Shown here piece after piece: positions 1 to 6,303 of a DNA stretch of 6,303 nucleotides. Source of the DNA: an uncultured Selenomonas sp. (GTDB taxonomy: Bacteria > Bacillota > Negativicutes > Selenomonadales > Selenomonadaceae). Below the pieces are notes generated by a model. That model saw only the letters and a program-made list of their open reading frames with translations. It searched no databases and had not been told where the DNA came from. The position numbers were made by a program, and so were the translations under genes. The stretch lies in contig CALYVJ010000109.1 of assembly GCA_945494195.1 (NCBI GenBank), forward strand, positions 1 to 6,303. The letters are read 5' to 3'. The stretch's first letter is position 1. Each line of letters begins with the position of its first letter.

Positions 1-1408
1 CGATGGGAATAATCGTGCCATCGGCATCGAGCAGCGCCTGCCCCTCGCAGTCAGACTGCGGCCCAGCCGCCTCCCCCTGCCCGGAATCTGACCCGTCAGC
101 TTGACTTGTCAAGGCTGACGGGTCAAAGCCGCCGAACCTCTGGGGATCTTCGGCGATGGTTTCTGAGGCCTCCGCCGCCGGATAATGGGTCTGCCGCTCC
201 TGCTGGAGCTCTGCCTGGGCAGCAGCAAAGCTGATGGAGGGCTGGCTGGCCGGCCGACGGACGGCCTCGTAAATCGTGCGCGGCGCGCTGTCATGGCTGT
301 GGTCAGCTGCCGGAACCGGCCGTACGGGTTCCTTTGCCGGCACGAAGCGCATGGGCTCCATAGTATAGTTAGGCCGCGGCTTCTCCACCACTGCAGCCAC
401 CTCGCCCAGGCCGCGGTCCGAGGCGGGACGGATGGCGTCCAGCACCGCTTTGTAGACGGCTTTGAAGATAAGCCCCTCGTCCTCGAACTTCATCTCGCTC
501 TTCTGGGGATGAACGTTGACGTCAATGGTGCGCTGAGGCACCTCGATCTTCAGCACCGCTAACGGGAAGCCGCTTTTCGGGATCAAGGACTTATAGGCGT
601 TATCGATGGCTTTGGCAATGGCGCGGTTCTGGATGATGCGGCCGTTGACGATATAGGTCTGCCAGCCGCGACTGCTCTTGAGCATCGATGGTTTCGTGAT
701 ATAGCCGCTGATCTTGACCTCCTCGCTCTCGAGGGTCAAGGCCAGCAGCGAATCGGCCACATTGGCGCCGTAGATGGCCTGTATCGTGTCAAACAGATTA
801 TCATTGCCCGGCGTCACGACCGACACCTTGTTGTTGTTGATGAAATGGAACTCGATATCGGGCCGCGACAGGGCGAGCTTCACGATGAAGTCATTGATCT
901 TCGAGCCCTCGGTGTGGTTCGTCTTGAGGAATTTCTTGCGGGCCGGCGTGTTGAAGAACAAGTCCTCCACCTTGATGGTGGTGCCAAGACCGCAGCCCGT
1001 CTCAATGATATCGGGCGTCTTGCCGCCGCTGATATCCACGCGGGTGCCCAGGTCATCCCCCTGCTGGCGCGTCAGCATCGTAAACCGCGAGACCGAGGCA
1101 ATCGTGGGCAGAGCCTCGCCGCGAAAGCCCAGGGTACCGATGGTATTGAGGTCCCCCACCTCGCGGATCTTGCTGGTGGCATGGCGCAGGATGGCAAGTT
1201 TCGCATCCTCCATGCTCATGCCCTTGCCGTTATCGGTAACGCGCATGAAGCTGGTGCCGCCGGCCATGATCTCGACTTCGATACGGTTAGCGCCAGCATC
1301 CATCGCATTTTCTATCAGCTCTTTGATGACCGACGCCGGCCGTTCTACCACCTCACCGGCAGCAATCTTGTTGATGGTGTTATCGTCCAAAACATGGATA
1401 AGACTCAT
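1..1408 (-). CDS. mutL: DNA mismatch repair protein MutL (3' end beyond the window)
   Basis: MutL is the GHKL-family ATPase that links mismatch-bound MutS to strand incision and removal. The frame is open from ATG at 1408-1406 to the left edge, giving 469 codons with no stop. Visible motifs, in order: ELIENAMDAGA at residues 30-40 (E30 the expected catalytic base, N34 the Mg-binding Asn), DNGKGM at 59-64, GFRGEAL at 94-100, a FFNTPARKKFL segment, and the transducer-domain VHPQKSEMKF near 299-308, with K303 at the conserved ATPase lysine position. The ATPase plus transducer region ends near residue 330. It is followed by a low-complexity Pro/Ala/Gln/Glu-rich linker (about 335-460) that contains a DNA palindrome (see the repeat entry). 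The last residues in the window read GTIIPI, which resembles the start of the C-terminal dimerisation domain, so that domain and any endonuclease motif (DQHAAxERxxYE) lie outside. The start overlaps the mutS stop (ATGA), suggesting translational coupling. Identification is secure; the C-terminal half is unseen. Confidence 0.97.
   Translation of the reverse strand, partial: MSLIHVLDDNTINKIAAGEVVERPASVIKELIENAMDAGANRIEVEIMAGGTSFMRVTDNGKGMSMEDAKLAILRHATSKIREVGDLNTIGTLGFRGEALPTIASVSRFTMLTRQQGDDLGTRVDISGGKTPDIIETGCGLGTTIKVEDLFFNTPARKKFLKTNHTEGSKINDFIVKLALSRPDIEFHFINNNKVSVVTPGNDNLFDTIQAIYGANVADSLLALTLESEEVKISGYITKPSMLKSSRGWQTYIVNGRIIQNRAIAKAIDNAYKSLIPKSGFPLAVLKIEVPQRTIDVNVHPQKSEMKFEDEGLIFKAVYKAVLDAIRPASDRGLGEVAAVVEKPRPNYTMEPMRFVPAKEPVRPVPAADHSHDSAPRTIYEAVRRPASQPSISFAAAQAELQQERQTHYPAAEASETIAEDPQRFGGFDPSALTSQADGSDSGQGEAAGPQSDCEGQALLDADGTIIPI
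89..125. repeat. Perfect 12-bp inverted repeat inside the mutL linker
   Basis: The arm TGACCCGTCAGC at 89-100 is the exact reverse complement of 114-125. Between the arms, TTGAC (101-105) can also pair with GTCAA (108-112) if G113 is bulged, extending the hairpin to a very small loop. On the mutL strand it encodes residues 428-440 (FDPSALTSQADGS) in the disordered-looking linker and does not break the frame. Its position in coding sequence, with about 80 or more bases of mutL on the far side, argues against a transcription terminator, and there is no T-run on the mutL strand. It could be a small palindromic repeat inserted in frame into a tolerant linker, or chance in a GC-rich tract. Confidence 0.75.
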
Positions 1409-4002
1409 GCCTGTCCAGCCTCCCTCTTTGCCTGCTCCTGCAGTTTGTAAAGTTCATTCATCGCCTCTAAGGGCGTCATCGTCATAACGTCCAGTGACAG
1501 CAAAGTGTCGCTCAAGCTGCTCGCAAACAGCGAGCCCATCATCGCGTCAGCCTCAGCCACTTTTTCCGCAGGTCTTACCACCTGGGCGGCGGCTGCTGCC
1601 ACCTCAGCGCCCTGCTCGGACTCCAGAGCGGCCAGGATGTCTTCCGCCCGTTTCGTCACGGCCTTCGGAAGTCCTGCCAACCGCGCCACATGGATGCCGT
1701 AGGACTTATCGGCAGAGCCCGCCACAATGCGGCGCAGGAAGGCAACCTGCGTACCGCGTTCCTTGACGGCCACGCAGAAGTTCTTGACCTTATCGTCCTC
1801 GAGGTCCGTAAGCTCATGGTAATGGGTGGCAAACAGCGTCTTGGCATGGACCTTGCTTTCGATATGCTCGATGACGGCGCGGGCGATACTCATGCCATCA
1901 AACGTGCTCGTGCCGCGCCCAATCTCATCGAGAATCACGAGGCTGTCCTTGGTCGCATATTTCAGGATCTGCGCCACCTCATTCATCTCCACCATGAACG
2001 TACTCTGGCCGCTCACCAGGTCATCGCTGGCGCCGATGCGGGTAAAGATGCGGTCAACGGGCGAAATCGCGGCTTCCCGCGCGGGGATAAAGCTGCCGAT
2101 CTGCGCCATCAGCGTAAGCAGGGCCACCTGCCGCATATAGGTCGACTTACCCGCCATGTTCGGCCCCGTGATCAGCATGATTTCGCAATCGTTATGATTG
2201 AGCCGCGTATCGTTCGGCACGAAGAGATCCCGCGTCAAGATGCGCTCCACCAGCGGATGGCGGCCGTCCTTTATGTCGATGGCGCCATCATTCGTCATGC
2301 GCGGGCGCACGTAGTTATAGGTGCTGGCAGCCTCGGCCAGGCTCGTGAGCACATCAACGATGGCGATCTCATGGGCTGTGGCCTGGATTTCCATCAGCTG
2401 GCCCTTGATGGTCTCGCGGACTTCGGTGAACAGATTGTACTCAATCTGCACGATTTTTTCCTGTGCGCCGAGGATTTTCGTCTCAAATTCCTTGAGCTCC
2501 TCGGTGATATAGCGCTCGGCATTGGCCAGAGTCTGCTTACGAATGTAGCGGTCGGGCACGAGGTCGGTGCCGCTGTGGCGCACCTCGATATAGTAGCCGA
2601 AGACCTTGTTGTAGCCAATCTTCAGCGACTTGATGCCCGTCGCTTCCTTCTCCCGCTCCTCGATTTCCTGCAGCATGGCCTTGCTGTCATGGGCAATGCG
2701 GCGGTATTCGTCAAGCTCGGCGTTATAGCCGGATTTTATTATGCCGCCTTCCCTAAGCGAGATGCCAGGCTCCTCGACGATCGAGCGCTGTAGAAGGTCC
2801 ACGAGGGCATCAAAGGACTGAATGCCCATCTTGCACTCCGTAAGCACCTGCGACTTGACATTTGCCATATGCTGCTGGATGCCCGGCAGACACATGAGGG
2901 AAATCTTCAGCGCGATAAGGTCCCGGGCGTTGGCCGTCCCCACCTCGATGCGAGTGAGCAGCCGCTCGAAATCGTGGATTTCCTTGCAGTCCGCCCGCAG
3001 GCCGCCGCGCAAGGAAAAGTCCTGCGTAAGCTCCTCCACCGCATCGAGACGGCGGTTTATCAGCAACACATTGAGCAGCGGATACTCCAGCCATTTCTTC
3101 AGCAGGCGGCTGCCCATAGCCGTCTCGGTGAAGTCCAGCACGTCGAGCAGCGTATCCTTCTTGCCCCCATCCCGCAGGTTGCGCGTGATCTCGAGGTTGC
3201 GCAGCGTATAAGTATCGATGACGAGATTCTCTGACGCATCAAGATAGGTGAGCTTGTTAAGATGCGTAAGGTCCGTCATGACCGTCTCATGGAGGTAGTC
3301 AAGAAGCGTTGCGACCGCCTCTTTGGCCTCCTGATTATCGGGCCGCGTCGCTGCGTCGAAATGCTGGATGATGCGGTCGTCCACCGCCCGCGAAATCTCC
3401 GCGCGCATCGTATACGAGCAGTTGGGCAACCGCAAATCCGTAAACTCCTTAAGGGACTCCATAAAAGAAGGCTTGCCCACCACCAAGAGCTCCGGCATCG
3501 CCAGGCGGTAGAGCTCATCCAAGAGCATCTGCAGGCGGTTGCCCCCCGTGTAGATGCCGTAGAAGCACTCCCCCGTCGAGATGTCGGCACCGGCCAGCAC
3601 GATGTCTTCGTTCTTCTCATAGACCAGCGCGATATAGTTGTTCTGCGCGTCTTTGAGAGCCGATTCGGAAAGCACCGTGCCCGGCGTGATGATCTTGATG
3701 ATCTCGCGTTTCGTGAGTCCCTTGGCCTTCGGGTCGCCGATCTGCTCGGCGATGGCTACCTTGTAGCCACGGCTCACGAGCTTATTGATATAGGTCTCCG
3801 CCGCATGATACGGTACTCCGCACATCGGCGCCTTGTCTTTATTGCCGCTGCGGCTCGTAAGGGTCAGGCCCAGCTCCTTGGAGACAATCCGCGCATCGTC
3901 AAAAAACATCTCGTAGAAATCGCCCAAGCGGAAAAACAAGATGCTCCCGGGATTCTGCTCCTTCGTAGCCAGATACTGCTGCATCATCGGCGTAAGTTCC
4001 AT
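1405..4002 (-). CDS. mutS: DNA mismatch repair protein MutS
   Basis: MutS (865 aa, normal length for the MutS1 family) recognises base mismatches and small loops and acts as an ATP-driven sliding clamp that recruits MutL. The N-terminal mismatch-binding domain has RLGDFYEMF with the F-x-E motif at F29/E31, the residues that stack on and contact the mismatch. The connector domain (roughly 120-250) and the core/lever plus clamp (roughly 260-570, including GYNKVFGYYIEV) follow. The ATPase domain has Walker A GPNMAGKST at 613-621, the family signature loop SDDLVSGQSTFMVEM around 659-673, Walker B LVILDEIGRGTST with D692/E693, and the switch histidine in ATHYHEL (H727). The tail has a five-alanine run (802-806), a MMGSLF segment (821-826) where a beta-clamp-binding motif is often found, and a C-terminal TPLEAMNELYKLQ helix typical of the family. 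The start is chosen because a GGAGG lies 7 bases upstream and the N-terminus TPMMQQYL aligns with family starts. It sits 18 bases after miaB, and its TGA overlaps the mutL ATG. Confidence 0.99.
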   Translation of the reverse strand: MELTPMMQQYLATKEQNPGSILFFRLGDFYEMFFDDARIVSKELGLTLTSRSGNKDKAPMCGVPYHAAETYINKLVSRGYKVAIAEQIGDPKAKGLTKREIIKIITPGTVLSESALKDAQNNYIALVYEKNEDIVLAGADISTGECFYGIYTGGNRLQMLLDELYRLAMPELLVVGKPSFMESLKEFTDLRLPNCSYTMRAEISRAVDDRIIQHFDAATRPDNQEAKEAVATLLDYLHETVMTDLTHLNKLTYLDASENLVIDTYTLRNLEITRNLRDGGKKDTLLDVLDFTETAMGSRLLKKWLEYPLLNVLLINRRLDAVEELTQDFSLRGGLRADCKEIHDFERLLTRIEVGTANARDLIALKISLMCLPGIQQHMANVKSQVLTECKMGIQSFDALVDLLQRSIVEEPGISLREGGIIKSGYNAELDEYRRIAHDSKAMLQEIEEREKEATGIKSLKIGYNKVFGYYIEVRHSGTDLVPDRYIRKQTLANAERYITEELKEFETKILGAQEKIVQIEYNLFTEVRETIKGQLMEIQATAHEIAIVDVLTSLAEAASTYNYVRPRMTNDGAIDIKDGRHPLVERILTRDLFVPNDTRLNHNDCEIMLITGPNMAGKSTYMRQVALLTLMAQIGSFIPAREAAISPVDRIFTRIGASDDLVSGQSTFMVEMNEVAQILKYATKDSLVILDEIGRGTSTFDGMSIARAVIEHIESKVHAKTLFATHYHELTDLEDDKVKNFCVAVKERGTQVAFLRRIVAGSADKSYGIHVARLAGLPKAVTKRAEDILAALESEQGAEVAAAAAQVVRPAEKVAEADAMMGSLFASSLSDTLLSLDVMTMTPLEAMNELYKLQEQAKREAGQA
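1419..1423 (-). promoter_or_regulatory. Ribosome binding site of mutL
   Basis: GGAGG on the minus strand lies 10 bases before the mutL ATG and is inside the last codons of mutS. Together with the ATGA stop/start overlap it supports the ATG at 1408 as the mutL start and suggests that ribosomes finishing mutS can re-initiate on mutL. Confidence 0.75.
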
Positions 4003-4009
4003 GGAAATA

Positions 4010-4014
4010 CCTCC
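4010..4014 (-). promoter_or_regulatory. Ribosome binding site of mutS
   Basis: GGAGG on the minus strand lies 7 bases before the mutS ATG, in the 18-base gap after the miaB stop. The spacing is near ideal and fixes the mutS start. The gap holds no room for a promoter or terminator. Confidence 0.85.
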
Positions 4015-4020
4015 GGTCTA

Positions 4021-5328
4021 TTAAACCCGCTCGCCCTTCAACACCCAGGTCTGCGGTTGTGTGATCTTGACATTGATGAAATCGCCCTCCTGCTCATCGC
4101 CATGAGCAAACAGTACGATCTTATTCGTGCGCGTGCGGCCTGTCCAAGTGTCCGCATCGTTCTTGCTTTGCCCCTCGACCATGACTTCCAGCACCTTATC
4201 CTGGAGGCCCTGATTGATTTCCAAGCTGATTTCGTTCTGCAGGGCCATGAGTTTTTCGAGGCGCTGATGCTTGACCTTGTCGTCCACCTGGTTCTCCATC
4301 GTCGCAGCCGGCGTGCCCGAGCGCTTCGAGTAGATGAACGTATAAGCCGAGTCATAGCGGATTTCCCTCAGGAAGGCGAGTATCTCCGCAAAGTCCTCAT
4401 CGGTCTCGCCCGGGAAACCGACGATAAGGTCTGTCGTCAGCGAAGCATCCGGAATCTCCTGGCGGATGCGGCGCACCAAATCTTTATAGCTCTCCACCGT
4501 ATACACGCGGTTCATGGCTTTGAGCAGTTTGTTGCTGCCATACTGCACCGGCAGATGGATGTGCTCGCAGATATGCGCGCCATCGCGGATGGTGGCAATG
4601 ACCTTGTCGCTCAAATCCTTCGGGTGCGACGTCATAAAGCGCACGCGCTCGATGCCCGGCACTTCATCAACCATTTTCAAGAGGTCCGCAAAGTCGGCCT
4701 GCTTGTGATCCTTGCCGTAGGAATTGACATTCTGTCCCAAGAGCGTGACTTCCTTATAGCCCTGGGCCACAGCCTCGCGGACTTCTGCTACGACGTCTTC
4801 TGGCAAGCGGCTGCGCTCACGGCCGCGCACATAGGGAACGATGCAATACGTGCAGAAATTATTGCAGCCGTACATGATGGGTACCCAGGCCGAGAACTTG
4901 CCGCCGCGGGCCACGGGCACATCATCGGGGAGCTCCGTCTCGCCGAGCTGGGTGTCGACGATATGACCGCGCTCGCGTTCGATTTCCTGTACGACATGCG
5001 TGAGTTCATGGACTTTATTGGTGCCGAGCACAAAGTCGATATGTGGGGCGCGCTTGATAAGCCCGTCGCTCTCCTTCTGAGCCATGCAGCCCGTGATGCC
5101 AAAGATGAGGTCCGGATTGGCGCGCTTGATATGCTTGATTTCGCCGATCTTGCCATAGACCTTATCCTCGGCCGTCTCACGCACGCAACAAGTATTCAGG
5201 AGAATGAGGTCAGCGTCCTCCATCTCCTCCACGCGCTCGTAGCCGATGGTCTTCAGCTGGCCTTCCATGCGCTCGGCATCACTGATATTCATTTGGCATC
5301 CGTAGACGCCAATAAAAGCTTTCTTCAT
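4021..5328 (-). CDS. miaB: tRNA-2-methylthio-N6-dimethylallyladenosine synthase MiaB
   Basis: MiaB is a radical-SAM methylthiotransferase that converts i6A37 to ms2i6A37 in tRNAs reading UNN codons, which stabilises codon-anticodon pairing; it acts in the cytoplasm after MiaA. The 435 residues match the family length. The N-terminal UPF0004 domain carries three cluster cysteines: C11 (YGCQMN), C47 (NTCCVRETAEDK) and C81 (ITGCMAQ). The radical-SAM cluster motif CNNFCTYC has C155, C159 and C162. A C-terminal TRAM domain (about 373-434, EVMVEGQSK...GRTRTNKIV...VKITQPQTWVLKGE) binds tRNA. NTCCVRE rather than NTCGFI or NTCSVT favours MiaB over RimO or MtaB. C48 next to C47 gives an extra cysteine; NTCCVR is seen in some MiaB proteins. 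The ATG has AAGGAG upstream, and the gene lies 16 bases after the unknown gene and 18 bases before mutS, so co-transcription is likely. Confidence 0.98.
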   Translation of the reverse strand: MKKAFIGVYGCQMNISDAERMEGQLKTIGYERVEEMEDADLILLNTCCVRETAEDKVYGKIGEIKHIKRANPDLIFGITGCMAQKESDGLIKRAPHIDFVLGTNKVHELTHVVQEIERERGHIVDTQLGETELPDDVPVARGGKFSAWVPIMYGCNNFCTYCIVPYVRGRERSRLPEDVVAEVREAVAQGYKEVTLLGQNVNSYGKDHKQADFADLLKMVDEVPGIERVRFMTSHPKDLSDKVIATIRDGAHICEHIHLPVQYGSNKLLKAMNRVYTVESYKDLVRRIRQEIPDASLTTDLIVGFPGETDEDFAEILAFLREIRYDSAYTFIYSKRSGTPAATMENQVDDKVKHQRLEKLMALQNEISLEINQGLQDKVLEVMVEGQSKNDADTWTGRTRTNKIVLFAHGDEQEGDFINVKITQPQTWVLKGERV

Positions 5329-5340
5329 GTAGTGAATGAT

Positions 5341-5346
5341 CTCCTT
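5341..5346 (-). promoter_or_regulatory. Ribosome binding site of miaB, overlapping the previous stop codon
   Basis: AAGGAG on the minus strand lies 12 bases before the miaB ATG, slightly longer than ideal. Its first two bases are also the last two of the TAA stop (5347-5345) of the upstream gene, so a ribosome terminating there sits on the miaB ribosome binding site. This favours coupled translation of the two genes. Confidence 0.7.
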
Positions 5347-6303
5347 ACTCTTTTTCCTGTGCCAATGACTCCAGACGTTTGGTCACCAAATCGATCCATT
5401 CGCCATGGAAGCCGACTTCCATAAACAATTCGTCAAGGGTTTCCACACGCGGCTGCTCCAAGAACATCACCACGCGCTTCTTCTCGATCGTCCGATAGAT
5501 ATAGTAATCTTCCGGCAGCTGCCCCGGTGCGGGGAACACCACCGTGTATTCGTGATACATCTTATCGTTCATCGACTCGAATACCGCCGTCGAACGGGCC
5601 GCATAGGCCTTCCACTCCTCCGGCAGCCCATCGAGCAGCTGCTGCAGTTTCGCCTCGATGGCCGCAATCTCCTCGCGGTACTCGCGCAGGATCGCCGCTT
5701 CTGCTGCGGTGTCCTCCAGCATGACTGCACAGATGAAGTCACGCAATGCCGCAAAATCCGTCAGATCGTACTGCAGGAACGCCTCCGGCTTCTCCACCTT
5801 GTCCAGCCAATCCGTCAAGGACTTCTCCATCGCCGCCCGGGCCTTGGCCACCAGCAATTCATCAGCACGATGAAGTTGTTCCGCCAAATTGACAGCCAAC
5901 TGCTCTGGCGTTTCGGCCCGAAGCACTTCTTCTTGGGCACATTCCCGGCAAAGGCCAATTGCCTCATTGGTAAAGGGCTCTCCATCCAGGATTTCCCCCA
6001 TAACCGGAAAATCTATGCCTAATTTATCGTATACGCGGCGCTCTTGCGCCAGTTTCCCTTTCGAATAATACGTCAGCGGGCACTCGTTATATTTCACCGC
6101 CGACACCTTGCCACAGCACGAACAATGGTATTCCTTCCCAACCAGTTTCACTGGGATGTCCCGCTCCGGATTTGGTGTAAAAAACGCATAGGGTACAGTT
6201 TCCACAAAACAATAGTTGAAAACATTCAATAAGTGATCCGTAATCCGGGATGGTTCATTAGCCGTGGTGAACAGCTCCTCATTATTAGTAATCAGTAATA
6301 GTA
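5345..6303 (-). CDS. Hypothetical protein with two CxxC motifs (5' end beyond the window)
   Basis: I do not recognise this family. The frame ends at TAA 5347-5345 and stays open to the right edge. A TTG at 6229 is the only start-like codon (other than CTG) in the last 75 bases, but it has no convincing ribosome binding site, and the codons before it (reading ITNNEELFTTANEPSRITDHL) look coding, so the true start probably lies outside. Numbering from that TTG, it shows CSCC (C36-x2-C39) with C50 nearby and LCREC (C94-x2-C97), a spacing that suggests a zinc-binding treble-clef or ribbon fold around residues 33-100. The middle (about 100-210) is acidic and strongly helical, with a possible coiled coil at about 172-203. 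The C-terminal third is mixed (YIYRTIEKKRVVMFLEQPRVETLDELF). No signal peptide or membrane segment is visible, so a cytoplasmic protein is likely. It sits 16 bases before miaB, with its stop inside the miaB ribosome binding site, so it is probably co-expressed. The 5' part is AT-richer than the neighbours. Function unknown; being an operon neighbour does not show a role in tRNA modification or repair. Confidence 0.8.
   Translation of the reverse strand, partial: LLLITNNEELFTTANEPSRITDHLLNVFNYCFVETVPYAFFTPNPERDIPVKLVGKEYHCSCCGKVSAVKYNECPLTYYSKGKLAQERRVYDKLGIDFPVMGEILDGEPFTNEAIGLCRECAQEEVLRAETPEQLAVNLAEQLHRADELLVAKARAAMEKSLTDWLDKVEKPEAFLQYDLTDFAALRDFICAVMLEDTAAEAAILREYREEIAAIEAKLQQLLDGLPEEWKAYAARSTAVFESMNDKMYHEYTVVFPAPGQLPEDYYIYRTIEKKRVVMFLEQPRVETLDELFMEVGFHGEWIDLVTKRLESLAQEKE

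Noticed and set aside
89..125. The palindrome as a rho-independent terminator.
   Set aside because: No T-run follows it on either strand and the mutL frame continues through it to the window edge.
774..1487. Two overlapping plus-strand open frames (237 and 201 codons) opposite the mutL start and mutS end.
   Set aside because: Both lie on the opposite strand of sequence with clear MutL ATPase motifs, and neither shows a recognisable domain.
2391..2411. Short inverted repeat CCATCA/TGATGG inside mutS.
   Set aside because: Only six base pairs with a nine-base loop; expected by chance in a sequence of this length.
1690..2793. A 367-codon plus-strand open frame antisense to mutS.
   Set aside because: Same cause: codon-aligned mirror of mutS where Leu/Ser codons TTA, CTA and TCA are missing. 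The His/Asp-rich composition is typical of a mirrored frame.
3262..5424. A 720-codon open frame on the plus strand, antisense to miaB and the 5' part of mutS.
   Set aside because: Its codons align exactly with the sense codons of mutS and miaB, which share one register. In that register plus-strand stops arise only from TTA, CTA and TCA codons, which these GC-rich genes avoid. It crosses two genes with strong family motifs and shows no domain of its own.
6281..6303. AT-rich stretch at the right edge as a possible promoter.
   Set aside because: No clear -35/-10 pair can be placed, and the unknown gene's frame stays open through it, so coding sequence is the simpler reading.

Overview
The window is a densely packed stretch of a bacterial chromosome. 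All four genes lie on the minus strand, so they read from the right edge to the left: an unrecognised cysteine-containing protein (open at the right edge), miaB (tRNA methylthiotransferase), mutS (mismatch recognition ATPase) and mutL (open at the left edge). Moderately high GC, strong GGAGG-type ribosome binding sites and the order miaB-mutS-mutL suggest a Gram-positive-lineage organism. I infer a member of the Negativicutes (Selenomonas-like). This rests on gene order and protein style, not on a database search.

Layout from right to left: 6303-5345 is the unknown gene. After 16 bases comes miaB (5328-4021), after 18 bases mutS (4002-1405), and mutL starts at 1408 inside the mutS stop codon (ATGA overlap) and runs off the left edge. 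There is no gene-free stretch above 20 bases, no terminator between genes and no convincing internal promoter. The four genes therefore look like one transcription unit whose promoter lies beyond the right edge. No RNA genes, insertion sequences, CRISPR arrays or attachment sites were found.

MutS and MutL work together: MutS binds mismatches and, with ATP, recruits MutL to start strand removal. MiaB modifies A37 of tRNAs that read UNN codons and shares only the transcript, a long-known association in Firmicutes-type genomes where miaA and hfq often follow mutL. The two least ordinary points are the unrecognised leading gene with paired CxxC motifs, and a 12-bp perfect inverted repeat embedded in frame in the MutL linker. 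I see no evidence for a new defence or mobile system; this is mostly core housekeeping DNA.
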